Shown here in pieces: positions 19,495 through 28,864 of a DNA stretch of 64,000 bases. The notes beneath the pieces were generated by a model. It saw only the letters and a program-made list of their open reading frames with translations, made no database searches and was not told the DNA's origin. Where the stretch lies: assembly GCF_001956315.1 (NCBI RefSeq), contig NZ_MOLY01000033.1, forward strand, positions 62,001 through 126,000, given 5' to 3'. Numbering within the stretch: position 1 is the first letter of the stretch; every line of letters starts with the position of its first letter. Origin of the DNA: Sphingomonas montana (GTDB taxonomy: Bacteria > Pseudomonadota > Alphaproteobacteria > Sphingomonadales > Sphingomonadaceae). The translations under genes and the position numbers were made by a program.

Positions 19495-19863
19495 CTAGCC
19501 CTGTGCGAGCGCGATGGCGGCTTCGATCACCGCGAGCAGATCGTCCTCGTCGAAAGGTTTGCACAGAAACGCGAACGCCCCGCCTTCGATGGCGCGCGTC
19601 CGGGTTTCATCATCGCAGCACGCCGTGAGAAAGATGATCGGTGTCGTCCAGGCCCGAGCACGGAGCGCCTGCTGCAACGCAAACCCGGTCACGGCCTTCA
19701 TGCGCACGTCCAGGATCGCGCAGTCACCCTCGGGCAATGGATCGGACTCGAGCAGGGCTTCGCCGGAGTCGAAGCCGGCGGTGTCGTACCCGATCGAGGC
19801 CAGGAGATTTTCGAGGCTGGAACGCACGTGGCGGTCATCGTCGACGAGGAGGATGAGCGCCAT
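19495..19863 (-). CDS. Single-domain CheY-like response regulator
   Basis: A 122-residue receiver domain with no output domain: LILLVDDDRHVRSSLE (acidic pair), CAILDVRMKAVTG (phospho-Asp), PIIFLTACCDD (Thr) and FLCKPFDEDD (Lys). It lies 222 bp upstream of the FixJ-type regulator on the same strand, possibly in one operon. It could act as a phosphate sink or intermediate for the neighbouring histidine kinase. Confidence 0.9.
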   Translation of the reverse strand: MALILLVDDDRHVRSSLENLLASIGYDTAGFDSGEALLESDPLPEGDCAILDVRMKAVTGFALQQALRARAWTTPIIFLTACCDDETRTRAIEGGAFAFLCKPFDEDDLLAVIEAAIALAQG

Positions 19864-20451
19864 GCTCAGGGCCGTGCGGCGGGTGACGAACAGGGGGTCA
19901 TGCGACCGATGATAGGGAGCGCCCGATACCCTGCCTATTGATCGTCAGGATAGGTACGGCGTTTCCGCGAGGCGTGGGTCGCAGAGCCGGCGCCTGCCCC
20001 GAGACGACGGATGCGGCGAGCCTCGCGGACTATTATCCCTTTGGGTCATATACCCAGAGACAATAGAACGGGGTCAAACATGCCCTTAGTGCGAAGTCAT
20101 CACCTCGCGCTGAAGGCCGCTCGCCATGTCGTATCCCAGCCAGATCCGTAGTTATAGAGATCCGCATACTATTGGCGGTGGTCCCGCACTGTCACGCGTT
20201 GCTCGAACATTGGTCATGGCTGCCGCTTTTCCAGGGCAATGCCGTACGGTGCCGTTTCCGGGTCCGGCGGGGCCGCCAGCGCCTTCGCCTGTGTGCGCAT
20301 CGGCCAACCGTGCAAGTCAACGCAATTTCGGGGCAGGGCTTGCCGGTGGGCGGACCCGTCACAGCGGACGTCGCCGTCTTTCCGAAGGCGCGTCGGCGGG
20401 ACCGTATCCTCGCTGCCATCGACCGGATCATGCCGCTTCGGGAGCACCAGA
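19864..20451. other. 588-bp divergent intergenic region, no supported gene
   Basis: The region between the CheY-like gene (minus) and the ECF sigma gene (plus). It contains the dyad at 20039-20059. Plus-strand open frames running into the sigma gene read as basic, low-complexity sequence with no good ribosome site, so I do not call them. No anti-sigma gene is seen here. Confidence 0.5.
20039..20059. promoter_or_regulatory. 21-bp dyad, candidate operator
   Basis: CTTTGGGT-N5-ACCCAGAG, with seven of eight pairs matching across an AT-rich CATAT centre. It lies 176 bp upstream of the CheY-like gene start and 393 bp upstream of the sigma gene. The shape suits a dimeric LuxR/FixJ-type regulator; the neighbouring FixJ-like protein is a candidate by position only. 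Confidence 0.4.
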
Positions 20452-21036
20452 ATGACTGGCGCTCAACCATGCAGGGCCGATACCGCACGTCGCACGCGCG
20501 ACCATGATGCAGTCGGCGAACGCTGGGCGGGCCTCATGACGGCGGCCCAATCCGGGCATGGCGTCGCCTACAACAGGTTGCTGACCGAGTTGGTCGGCTG
20601 GCTGCGGCAATTCTATTCGCGCCGACTGCCGCCCAACATGGTGGACGACGTGGTCCAGGAAACGCTCATAGCGCTTCACACCAAGCGGCACAGCTATGAG
20701 CCGGGCCGACCCTTCCGACCATGGGTGGCGGGGATTGCCCGCTACAAATGGATCGATCGGCTACGCGAGATGAGTCGGGACCGCCTGGAGCCGATCGCGG
20801 ATCACGACGCCGCGCTCAAGGATCACGGGCCCGCAATCGCGAGCCGGATTGCGGTGAACGGGCTCCTCACGCGGCTCAAGCCCGAACAGGCGCGCGTGAT
20901 CCGCATGGTGAAGATCGAGGGCCTGAGCATCGAAGAGACATCTACCGCGACGGGGCAGTCTGCCTCGTTGGTGAAGGTCAACATCCACCGTGGCATCGCG
21001 AAGCTTGCGGCGTTGGTGGATGAAACGGCGCACTGA
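20452..21036 (+). CDS. ECF-family RNA polymerase sigma factor
   Basis: A 194-residue sigma-70 family factor. Region 2 is FYSRRLPPNMVDDVVQETL then FRPWVAGIARYKWIDRLRE; region 4 is LKPEQARVIRMVKIEGLSIE then TSTATGQSASLVKVNIHRG. The start at 20452 has GGGAG seven bases upstream; ATG at 20536 is the alternative. The sequence resembles ECF factors that usually pair with a membrane anti-sigma (DUF1109/NrsF-like), but no such gene is adjacent. The GST and CorA-like genes follow on the same strand and could be targets. Confidence 0.85.
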   Translation: MTGAQPCRADTARRTRDHDAVGERWAGLMTAAQSGHGVAYNRLLTELVGWLRQFYSRRLPPNMVDDVVQETLIALHTKRHSYEPGRPFRPWVAGIARYKWIDRLREMSRDRLEPIADHDAALKDHGPAIASRIAVNGLLTRLKPEQARVIRMVKIEGLSIEETSTATGQSASLVKVNIHRGIAKLAALVDETAH

Positions 21037-21128
21037 ACCCGAATACATATTCGGACCAAGGCGTAACCATTGCACGATTGCGGACGAATGTAGCGGCAAT
21101 GGCTCACGACGTACGGGTGGACGATCGC

Positions 21129-21842
21129 ATGACAGACCTGAGCGCTTTTCCAGTAACGCAGCGTTGGGTCGCAGCATATCCCGACCGGTTGCAACTTTAC
21201 TCGTTCCCCACGCCGAACGGGATCAAGGTCTCGATAATGCTCGAAGAGATCGGCATGCCGTACGAAGCCCATCTCGTAGACATCGGGCAGAACGAGTCCA
21301 AGGATCCGGCCTTCGTCTCGCTGAACCCGAATGGCCGCATCCCGGCGATCCTTGATCCAGACGGTCCCAAGGGGCAACCGCTGCTTCTCTGGGAGTCCGG
21401 GGCCATCCTCGTCTACCTGGCGGAGAAGAGCGGGGCCTTTCTCTCCGCCGACCCCGTGATCCGCTACGAAACTCTGCAGTGGGTCTTCTTCCAGATGTCC
21501 GGAATTGGTCCCATGTTCGGGCAACTTGGGTACTTCCACAAGTTCGCCGGGCGTGAGATCGCGGACAGGCGGCCGTTCGAACGGTATCTTGCCGAAACAC
21601 AACGCCTCCTCGGTGTGCTGGATGCTCGCCTGACGGGCCGGGCATGGTTGGTCGGCGACGGGGGCGGCGAATATTCCATCGCGGATATTGCCACCCTCGG
21701 ATGGGTTCGTGCGCTCGAGATCACGTACCAGGCCGGGGCGCTGATCGGCCTGGTGAAGTACCAGCAGGTCACGGCATGGCTTGAAAAATGCCTGTCCAGA
21801 CCGGCGGTTCAGCGCGGCCTGTCGGTCCCGGTGCGCCCGTGA
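21129..21842 (+). CDS. Glutathione S-transferase family protein (YghU/Ure2p-like)
   Basis: A 237-residue GST. The N-terminal thioredoxin-fold domain reads LYSFPTPNGIKVSIMLEE (the Thr-Pro-Asn active-site segment of the nu/Ure2p-like class), PYEAHLVDIGQNE, NGRIPAILD and LLWESGAILVYLAEK. The helical C-terminal domain has the N-capping WLVGDGGGEYSIADIATLGW. The start at 21129 is taken because the frame upstream begins with a TTG and unconserved residues. Relatives act as disulfide-bond reductases or peroxidases using glutathione. Its stop overlaps the next gene's start (GTGA). Confidence 0.85.
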   Translation: MTDLSAFPVTQRWVAAYPDRLQLYSFPTPNGIKVSIMLEEIGMPYEAHLVDIGQNESKDPAFVSLNPNGRIPAILDPDGPKGQPLLLWESGAILVYLAEKSGAFLSADPVIRYETLQWVFFQMSGIGPMFGQLGYFHKFAGREIADRRPFERYLAETQRLLGVLDARLTGRAWLVGDGGGEYSIADIATLGWVRALEITYQAGALIGLVKYQQVTAWLEKCLSRPAVQRGLSVPVRP

Positions 21843-22807
21843 CGGTTCTTGCGGCCTGCCGCTACCGGGACGGAAAGCGCACCCGCGACATCGCGCTCGA
21901 CGACGATGTGCCCGACCAGATGGACCGGTCTGAGTTCGCCTGGATCGATCTTCATGATCCGACCGCCGCGGAACTCGCGGTTCTGCAGGATCGGTACGAT
22001 CTGCCTCCGCTCATGGTGCGGGCCGCTCTCGTTGCCGACCAGCCACCCAAACTCGACGTTTACGGCCATCAGCTGTTGGTCATCGCCCGTTCCGCACGGA
22101 TCGAGGACGATCGCATCCTGTACGGCGCGCTCGCGGTGTTCGTCAGTCATCATCACATCATCATCGTGCATCGCGGTGCCGCGTCGCACGGAGCGGACCT
22201 GCGCGACCAACTGGAAACCGCGCCCAGACTCCTCGCGCAGGGCGTCGACTATGTATTGCACGCGGTGCTCAACACGGTCGTGGACGAGTATCTGCCCATC
22301 TTCGAGATGGTGGAGGACGATGTCCTGCAGATGGAGCACCGTTCGCTCGACAGTTTCATCGGGCGCGAGGGTGTGGTGCGCATCTTCCACCTCCGCTGCG
22401 AGCTTACCCGGTTCCAACGGACGCTGGGGCCGATGGGCGAGGTCATTCGCAAGCTCGTCCGAGGTCATTATCCCTGCATCAGTGCCGTGGCGCGCCCGTA
22501 TTTCGACGACGTGATGGATCATGTGACGCGGGTGCAGACGATGGTGGACGGCCTGCTCCTGGTCCTCGTCTCGGTCTTCGAACTCAGCAGCCTGCTGGAA
22601 CAGCAGCGGACCGGCGCGATCACACGGCAGCTTGCGGCCTGGGCCGCCATTCTCGCCGTGCCGACCGCCGTGGCCGGGATCTACGGCATGAACTTCCGCT
22701 ACATGCCGGAACTGGAGCTGCGCTACGGCTACTTCGGCGTGATGGGCATCATGGCCATACTCTGCGGTCTGCTCTGGTTCCGGTTCAGGCGCGCGAAATG
22801 GCTTTAG
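21839..22807 (+). CDS. CorA-like divalent metal ion transporter
   Basis: A 322-residue inner-membrane channel. A cytoplasmic domain rich in acidic residues leads into a long helix and two C-terminal membrane segments: LAAWAAILAVPTAVAGIYGMNF, with the CorA selectivity signature GMN, then FGVMGIMAILCGLLWFRF. The start is the GTG at 21839 that overlaps the GST stop by four bases, indicating translational coupling. CorA/ZntB members move Mg2+, Co2+, Ni2+ or Zn2+; the ion is not decidable here. The pairing with a GST suggests a stress-responsive unit. Confidence 0.85.
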   Translation: MTVLAACRYRDGKRTRDIALDDDVPDQMDRSEFAWIDLHDPTAAELAVLQDRYDLPPLMVRAALVADQPPKLDVYGHQLLVIARSARIEDDRILYGALAVFVSHHHIIIVHRGAASHGADLRDQLETAPRLLAQGVDYVLHAVLNTVVDEYLPIFEMVEDDVLQMEHRSLDSFIGREGVVRIFHLRCELTRFQRTLGPMGEVIRKLVRGHYPCISAVARPYFDDVMDHVTRVQTMVDGLLLVLVSVFELSSLLEQQRTGAITRQLAAWAAILAVPTAVAGIYGMNFRYMPELELRYGYFGVMGIMAILCGLLWFRFRRAKWL

Positions 22808-22993
22808 GAGATAACCTGCGCGCACACTGCGGCACCTGCGCGGGTCACCAGCATCGCGCCTAGCGCCCCCCCCCGGTGCCATTGATATCCGGTGACGCGT
22901 CCGCATCCGTTTACGCAGAAGCTGGTCAGCCGGAGTGCCGAAGGCTCCCGACCGACCAGTTCCCGAACTGGCCGGGGCGCCGACCCGGTCAAC

Positions 22994-23479
22994 TCAGGCG
23001 GCAACAGGCCTCGACACGGTCCGCGCTACAGCGACCGGGCCGGTCAGATAGGCGCGGAGCGCCTCGCCCGCCGTCCAGATGGCAGCGCCCAGCAAGGTGG
23101 CGTCCTTGACGAGGAAGCCCGCGTCGACCGACGTCGGATTCAGGCCTGGGGTCGAGATCAGAAAGCTCAACGTCACGAACAATGCCCCCGCGGCGGCCAG
23201 GCTTCCGAATGCGGAGACGAGCGGCAACGGCCTGCGCACGGCAATTGCAAGCGCGGTGGCGATCTCGACGATGCCGATCAGGTTCGATCCGCCCTGCTGC
23301 CCCAGAAGAGGGTTGAGCCAGAAGAAGAATGGACTGTTCTCGGTCAGCGGAGCGATCGCGGCCGCCTCCGGCGCCGTGAACTTGAAGAAGCCGTAGCCGA
23401 GGAAGATCAGGACGAGGCTGTAGCGCAGAATGCCGGCGCCGATCCGATCGAGGTGCGGTTGCAGATTTGCGATATTCAT
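22994..23479 (-). CDS. DUF417 (YkgB-like) membrane protein, copy 1
   Basis: A 161-residue protein with four hydrophobic helices. Visible: YSLVLIFLGYGFFKFT, AAIAPLTENSPFFFWLNPLL, the DUF417 core GIVEIATALAIA, and GLNPTSVDAGFLVKDATLLGAA. The start at 23479 (MNIANLQPHLDRIG) has conserved residues immediately after it. DUF417 includes the YkgB/RclC group linked to reactive chlorine resistance in E. coli; whether that role holds here is inference. A related gene is transcribed divergently, 287 bp away. Confidence 0.8.
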   Translation of the reverse strand: MNIANLQPHLDRIGAGILRYSLVLIFLGYGFFKFTAPEAAAIAPLTENSPFFFWLNPLLGQQGGSNLIGIVEIATALAIAVRRPLPLVSAFGSLAAAGALFVTLSFLISTPGLNPTSVDAGFLVKDATLLGAAIWTAGEALRAYLTGPVAVARTVSRPVAA

Positions 23480-23766
23480 GGCTCTGATCCTTCGATATCT
23501 TCCGTGCCGACTGGCCGGTCCATGGATCTTTAGGTAGCGGCTGACCGCGCGGAGATAAATGTATGGAGTCCATGCACATCGCGTATGGCGATTACCCAAC
23601 CCATCACTGACAAATTTCAGAACTTTTTCGGTGACATGTATCGTTCCGGCTTCGGCAGGCGAACTAGCAGTGCGAGAGCATATTCTCCGGCATCGACCAC
23701 AGGCCTTTCGAGCAAAGGCCGAACGCGGCGTCGGAAGTCTGCTCTTCCTCATAAAGGAAGCACGTC

Positions 23767-24261
23767 ATGTCCGTTTCAATGTCCTCGCAACCCGCCGCAC
23801 CATCCATATCGCGCAGCGTTCGCCGTGTTGGCCGGGCGATCGCCCTGATCGGCATCATCCTGCCGCTGCTGTTGATCGGCCTGAACAAGTTCCAGCCCTT
23901 CGAAGTCGCCCTGCTCAAGCCGTTGATCGGCGGGACGCCATGGCTCGCCTGGATGCTCGGGATATTCGGCGACGTCGGCACGGCCCGTCTGCTCGGCGTC
24001 GTGGAAATCATGACGGCGTTCCTGCTCGTCGTGTCGCCCTGGTCGAAGCGGGCGGCGCTTGCGGCCGGCGTGCTGGCGTCTGGCACCTTCGCCGTGACCT
24101 GTTCGACGCTGCTCGCCCTGCCGATCTGGGAGCCGTCGGCGGGTGGCTTTCCTTACCTCACCTTCGCGGGCACGTTCCTCATCAAGGACGTGGCTCTTCT
24201 CGGGATCGGTCTGGTCGTGCTCGGCGAGGCGCTCGACCGGAACGATATCGGGACCCGGTAA
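23767..24261 (+). CDS. DUF417 (YkgB-like) membrane protein, copy 2
   Basis: A 164-residue membrane protein of the same family as the one at 22994-23479: IGIILPLLLIGLNKFQPFE, LLGVVEIMTAFLLVVSPWS, then TFAVTCSTLLALPIWEP and FLIKDVALLGIGLVVLGEA. AAGGAAG precedes the ATG. A potential redox-active Cys lies in VTCST. Two DUF417 genes in divergent array are unusual and may be controlled by one regulator. Confidence 0.8.
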   Translation: MSVSMSSQPAAPSISRSVRRVGRAIALIGIILPLLLIGLNKFQPFEVALLKPLIGGTPWLAWMLGIFGDVGTARLLGVVEIMTAFLLVVSPWSKRAALAAGVLASGTFAVTCSTLLALPIWEPSAGGFPYLTFAGTFLIKDVALLGIGLVVLGEALDRNDIGTR

Positions 24262-24496
24262 CGCCGAAAGCCTGAGCAAGCGGCGTTTCGTCGGCGCTGC
24301 CGCTTCCCAAACCGCGCCGAAGCGCGGGCTGGGATCCTCGCCTGAGCGAACGCCACGCCCGCAGCCAGTCGTTCAGCGACCTCCCGAACGCCGGGCCGGG
24401 CATCGCGTTTGCCTTGGCGCTATCGCTGCCCGGGACGCAGGCAGAAGCGCTGGCGGCATGGTCCGGCTTATCACTCGTGCGATATCCGAACAGGTG

Positions 24497-25444
24497 TCAG
24501 CGGTCGACGCGGCCGGGGCCGTTACCATGGTTGGACGGGCGCATCGCCTTGATGCGGGCGACGTCGACGGGGGTCCGGGCCGATCGGGCGGCATCGACCA
24601 GAGTGTCGACAAGTGCGTCGCATTCCGCCTGCCCGGTCGCCAGGACCTCGCGAAAGCCGCGAACGCGCGACAGCGACCAGAGCGTAGCCGCCAGGGCGAT
24701 CGCGGGACTGCGATCCAGCCAGGTCTTCGACTTGGGATATATCGGGCAGCCGAGTGCCTTGATGAGGCCGAAACTTGCCTGCACCCCCCGCGCCAGCACG
24801 AGGGCTTCGCGCCACGACGCACCGCGGCCGCGTTTCATGGCGGCGATCGAGACGCTTTCGAACGCGACGCAAAGTGGCGCGTGGCATCGCAGCCAGAGAC
24901 GCATTTCCGGTTCGAATGCCGCCGGGAGGCCGGCGGCATTGAACAGATCGACCGACTGCCGGCGCCCCATCAGCGTCTTCTGCCCGCCGGCACCGATCGT
25001 CGCCTTGAGCCTGCCGTCGGCATCGAGCCGGGCCTGAACGAACGGCATGCCGAAGGCACAGCGTGCCGCCCCGACGGCCTCCTCGACACGCCAGGGATCG
25101 AACGTGTTGAACATGAACTGGATGCACTTCGCCGCGCTGCGTGACAATGCCGGCAGAACCGCGTCGACCTGATGGGCCAGCAGCGTGACGATCACGAGGT
25201 CGTACGGCGTATGTTCGTCAAGTCCGTCCAGGACGCGAACCTCCGCGCGCCCCCCCTTCGTATCGACGATGGCGCCGTCGCGTTGCAGCTGGGCCAGACG
25301 CGCGGAGCCGGGCCTCGCGATGACGGAGACCCGATGGCCGCCGTCCCGGGCAAGCTGGAACGCGAAGGTGCTGCCGATCTGTCCGACACCGATCACGGCG
25401 ATACGGATCGGAGCGGGCGGCGGTGGGGTATCGATTTCAGACAT
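24497..25444 (-). CDS. PanE/ApbA-like ketopantoate reductase family protein
   Basis: A 315-residue NADP-dependent reductase fold: Rossmann motif IAVIGVGQIGSTFAFQLA, VSVIARPGSARL for cofactor selection, and LVIVTLLAHQVDAVLP. The C-terminal half is the 6-phosphogluconate-dehydrogenase-like helical domain. The family catalytic segment QNG is replaced by MFNTFD, so it may act on something other than ketopantoate. GGAG is seven bases before the ATG. It is divergent from an AraC regulator, 241 bp away, a layout typical of a regulator-target pair. Confidence 0.7.
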   Translation of the reverse strand: MSEIDTPPPPAPIRIAVIGVGQIGSTFAFQLARDGGHRVSVIARPGSARLAQLQRDGAIVDTKGGRAEVRVLDGLDEHTPYDLVIVTLLAHQVDAVLPALSRSAAKCIQFMFNTFDPWRVEEAVGAARCAFGMPFVQARLDADGRLKATIGAGGQKTLMGRRQSVDLFNAAGLPAAFEPEMRLWLRCHAPLCVAFESVSIAAMKRGRGASWREALVLARGVQASFGLIKALGCPIYPKSKTWLDRSPAIALAATLWSLSRVRGFREVLATGQAECDALVDTLVDAARSARTPVDVARIKAMRPSNHGNGPGRVDR

Positions 25445-25685
25445 GAGTTTCTCCGCGTGCCGGGAAAGGGAAGGGCGCTGGGCAAGGGTCGGTCGGATAT
25501 TGCAGGCTACGGAGACGGTGTGGGACCAGCTACCGCTCGGTGGCCCGGATGCGCCGGAAACGGCATGGTCATTCTCCCTCGGGCAACTGAAGATGCAGCG
25601 CCTTGATGCTGGATAGGCCCGTGACTCTGGACGGCCCATGCTGCACCGTCCGAGAGATCGTCGCCATCGTCCGAGAGTCATCGAA

Positions 25686-26597
25686 ATGGATCCCCTGTCG
25701 GACGTGCTGGGTCTTTTGAAACCGAGCAGCTACGGATTTCGCGGCCTGGATGCCGGCCCGGCGTGGGCACTTGCCTACCCATCGGCCGAGGGCGTCAAAT
25801 GTATCGCCATTCACAGCGGGACGTGTTCGATCGCGCTCGCGGGTGGGCATGCGCCGATGGTGCTTGAAGCGGGCGACCTCATTCTGCTGCCCGGCCGAGC
25901 CGCGTTCAGTCTCTATAGCGCGGTCGGCGCGCCGGTGACCGACGCCTTTGCATTCTTCACGTCGTTCCCGGCCGGCGAGACCGGCGTCCTGGACGGCGGC
26001 GGCACCTGTTCGGGCGTGGGCGGCTTCTTCGACTTCACCGGGCTCCACACCGAGTTGTTGCTCGGCAGCCTGCCCCCGATCGTGCACATCCGGGCGGAAG
26101 CGACCAGGGCGGCGCTCGGTTGGTTGATCGATCGGCTCATGCGTGAGTTGCGCGACCCGCAACCCGGCGGGGTGCTGATGGCGGGGCATCTGGCGCAGAC
26201 GCTGCTGATCGAGGCGCTGCGGCTACACCTCGTCGAACGCTCACCGCACAGCGCAGGCTGGCTGTTCGCGCTGGCCGACACTCAGATGCGTGCGGTGATC
26301 TCGGCGATGCACGCCGATCCCGCCCGCCGCTGGACGCTGGCCGACCTCGCCCGGGTAGCCGGGATGTCGCGGTCGAGCTTTGCCGTCCGGTTCAAGGGAG
26401 CGGTCGGCGAGCCGGCGATGGATTACCTGACCCGCTGGCGGATGATGGTGGCGGCCGATCGGCTGGCGAGCGGGCGTGTCTCCATCGCGACCGTGGCGCC
26501 GACGGTCGGCTATGAGTCCGAAAGCGCGTTTGGTGCGGCGTTCAAGCGATCATTCGGCCATTCGCCGAGGGAGTTCGCCAAAGCAGTGGCCGTATAG
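25686..26597 (+). CDS. AraC-family transcriptional regulator with cupin N-terminus
   Basis: A 303-residue regulator. The N-terminal half (MDPLSDVLGLLKPSSYGFRG, AGDLILLPGRAAFSLY) is an AraC cupin_6 ligand-binding domain. The C-terminal half has two HTH units: RWTLADLARVAGMSRSSFAV and the second with VAPTVGYESESAFGAAFKRS, ending FGHSPREF. Such regulators sense small molecules and usually control a divergent oxidoreductase; here that is the PanE-like gene. Confidence 0.9.
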   Translation: MDPLSDVLGLLKPSSYGFRGLDAGPAWALAYPSAEGVKCIAIHSGTCSIALAGGHAPMVLEAGDLILLPGRAAFSLYSAVGAPVTDAFAFFTSFPAGETGVLDGGGTCSGVGGFFDFTGLHTELLLGSLPPIVHIRAEATRAALGWLIDRLMRELRDPQPGGVLMAGHLAQTLLIEALRLHLVERSPHSAGWLFALADTQMRAVISAMHADPARRWTLADLARVAGMSRSSFAVRFKGAVGEPAMDYLTRWRMMVAADRLASGRVSIATVAPTVGYESESAFGAAFKRSFGHSPREFAKAVAV

Positions 26598-27187
26598 CCG
26601 CACGTCTGGACACTGGCGGCGCTCTATCCGGGGTCATCACCAGCCGGGGGAGACGACCGATGGGCTACAGGCAACACGACCATTTCGAAACCGGTGGCAC
26701 CTCCGCACCTAGCGGCAGCCGGTGCCTCGTCGCGCCGGTCCTGACGGCTCGGGAACGACAGGTGGTCGCTGGCCGAGTGGAAGTCGTTATCGAGCCTTGC
26801 GACGGGCGAATGCCCGATCGCGCATGTGCTGCTCGGCATGCAGCCGGCAACGACGCTTGCCGACCCGATGTCCGGCGCGCCCCGCCCCGCACCTTGGCTT
26901 GGAAGCAGTTTCATGTCTGCTTCCCGCGCCACGCGATGTTTATCGACGGATCTTCAATCTGCGACTGGCGCATGGCCGCCGCCGACAAGGTGTCCCGCCA
27001 TAATTATGGCTATCCTGCTCGAGGCAGCTGGAGGGAAGCGCTAGAGTTAATTAATATAAATCAATGCTCCTTGTTATTATCAGGTAGCATGGCAGTAACC
27101 AGTTGCGCCGTAAGGTCATGTCTCCAGGGTGGGGGCGGCTCAGGAATCGGCAGTCCCCACGCTAGAAGCTCCAGAGCGAGGCAGGCT
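26598..27187. other. 590-bp region without a supported gene, partly AT-rich
   Basis: The region lies between the AraC gene and the PAS-GGDEF-EAL gene. The frame is open through it, but without clear coding features: VLTARERQVV looks like the first helix of a LuxR HTH yet is not continued. Bases 27040-27100 are AT-rich (GAGTTAATTAATATAAATC) and may carry the promoter of the downstream gene. No repeats or RNA genes are seen. Confidence 0.4.
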
Positions 27188-28864
27188 ATGCGATTCCCGG
27201 GCAGTATCGACGACATTCAGGCGGTGCTTGAGGTCCTTCCCAATCCGGTCGTGGTCAAGAACAGGCTTCACCGCATCGTCCTGGTAAATGACGCAGCCTG
27301 TACCTTCCTGGAACGACCACGGGCGGAACTGCTCGCACTGAATGACTATGAACTTTTCCCGGCCGACGAGGTGCGGAGCTTCCATGCCGCAGACGATCTC
27401 GTTTTTGCGAATGGGGATGTGGTAGAGCGCGAGGAACAGGTAACCGACGGCACTGGGATAGTCCGTCACGTGATCACGCGTAAGCAGCGTGTGTGCCTGA
27501 ACGGGACGGACTATCTCATCGCCGTGGTTTCCGACGTCACAGCCTACCGCGCCGCCGAAGCGCGAAGCCACTATCTCACCTTCTACGATACGTTGACCGG
27601 GCTGCCGAACGGCGCACTATCGAAGGAACATCTCGATCAGGCCTTCGCCCGGGGTCCTGAGCGATGTGCGATCCTCATAGTCGATCTCGACCATTTCCAG
27701 ACCGTCAACGACAGTCATGGCTTCTCGGCGGGCGATGAACTGCTCATCCAGTTCGGGCAACGGCTGCGGGGCGTCGTGCCGGCATGTGACGCCGTCGCTC
27801 GGCTTGGTGGCGACGCCTTCTCTGTACTGCTGACCGACGTGGACACCGGTGCGGACATCGAGGAGATTTGCCGGCGCATACTGGTGGCCGGTTCCGAGCC
27901 TTTCACGCTATCCAACGCTCTGGTTCGGATCGGCGTGTCGATCGGCGTTGCATTCCCGCAGGACGAGCCGGTCACGCCGCTCGAAATGAAGCGCCGCGCC
28001 GACATTGCGCTGCATCAGGCCAAAGCCGACGGCCGGGGCCGGTGGTGCGCCTATTCCGATGAACTCGATCGGCGCTTCCGGCATCGTCGCTCGACCGAAA
28101 GCGACCTGCGCGAGGCATTGACGACCGGAGCGGGGATCGAAGTCTATTACCAGCCGCTCGTCTCGATCGCATCGGGCGAAGTGACAGGGTATGAGGCACT
28201 AGCCCGCTGGCGGCATCCAACCCGGGGCATGGTCATGCCGGACGATTTCATTCCCATCGCGGAAACCAGCGGTCTGATTGTCCCGCTGGGCGAGATGGTC
28301 CTCCGGAAGGCATGCCTCGACGCCGCCTGCTGGGATGCCAAGCTACGGCTGGCGGTCAACGTGTCTCCAATCCAGTTCCTGCACGGGGATCTTGTTGCCA
28401 CAATCCGCCAGACGCTGGACGATACCGGGTTCGACCCGAACCGGCTGGAACTTGAGATTACGGAGGGCGTCCTGATCGACGATGCCAACGGAACCTTGGC
28501 GCTGCTGAACCGGATCCGCGCGCTGGGCGTCAAGATCGTCCTCGACGATTTTGGATCGGGCTATTCCAGCCTCAACTATCTCCGCCACTTTCCATTCCAC
28601 AAGGTGAAGATCGACCGGTCGTTCATCACCGACATGATGAACAACGACGAGGCAGTGGCCATTGTCGAGGCTGTGCTGTCGCTCAGCAAGACGCTGAACA
28701 TGGAAGTGGTCGCAGAGGGGGTCGAGACGACGCATCAGCTCGATCTGCTACGCGTCCTCGGCTGCACGCAGGCGCAGGGGTATCTCATCAGCCGGCCGAT
28801 GCCGATCGACCACTTCTTCGGCAAAACCGCGGACGCCGAAATGTGCGCAGACGTTGCCGCGTAG
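27188..28864 (+). CDS. PAS-GGDEF-EAL cyclic-di-GMP protein, probably a phosphodiesterase
   Basis: 558 residues. A PAS domain (MRFPGSIDDIQAVLEVLPNP... to VVSDVTAYRAAEA) leads to a GGDEF domain from FYDTLTGLPNG whose active site is LGGDAFSVLL, so the catalytic Glu is lost and cyclase activity is unlikely. The EAL domain looks intact: YEALARWRHP, the NVSP loop, ELEITEGVL, VLDDFGSGYSSL and VVAEGVETT. It probably hydrolyses c-di-GMP, with PAS and the degenerate GGDEF as input modules. The start at 27188 is taken because the frame upstream has no coding signal. A diguanylate cyclase gene lies 773 bp downstream. Confidence 0.85.
   Translation: MRFPGSIDDIQAVLEVLPNPVVVKNRLHRIVLVNDAACTFLERPRAELLALNDYELFPADEVRSFHAADDLVFANGDVVEREEQVTDGTGIVRHVITRKQRVCLNGTDYLIAVVSDVTAYRAAEARSHYLTFYDTLTGLPNGALSKEHLDQAFARGPERCAILIVDLDHFQTVNDSHGFSAGDELLIQFGQRLRGVVPACDAVARLGGDAFSVLLTDVDTGADIEEICRRILVAGSEPFTLSNALVRIGVSIGVAFPQDEPVTPLEMKRRADIALHQAKADGRGRWCAYSDELDRRFRHRRSTESDLREALTTGAGIEVYYQPLVSIASGEVTGYEALARWRHPTRGMVMPDDFIPIAETSGLIVPLGEMVLRKACLDAACWDAKLRLAVNVSPIQFLHGDLVATIRQTLDDTGFDPNRLELEITEGVLIDDANGTLALLNRIRALGVKIVLDDFGSGYSSLNYLRHFPFHKVKIDRSFITDMMNNDEAVAIVEAVLSLSKTLNMEVVAEGVETTHQLDLLRVLGCTQAQGYLISRPMPIDHFFGKTADAEMCADVAA

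Noticed and set aside
20172-20507. 111-codon frame upstream of and overlapping the sigma gene, as a possible anti-sigma
   Set aside because: No zinc-finger spacing or membrane segment; basic low-complexity sequence.
26660-27187. N-terminal extension of the PAS-GGDEF-EAL protein, or a LuxR HTH gene (LTARERQVV)
   Set aside because: The motif is not continued and the extension has no coding character; a short start with conserved residues exists at 27188.
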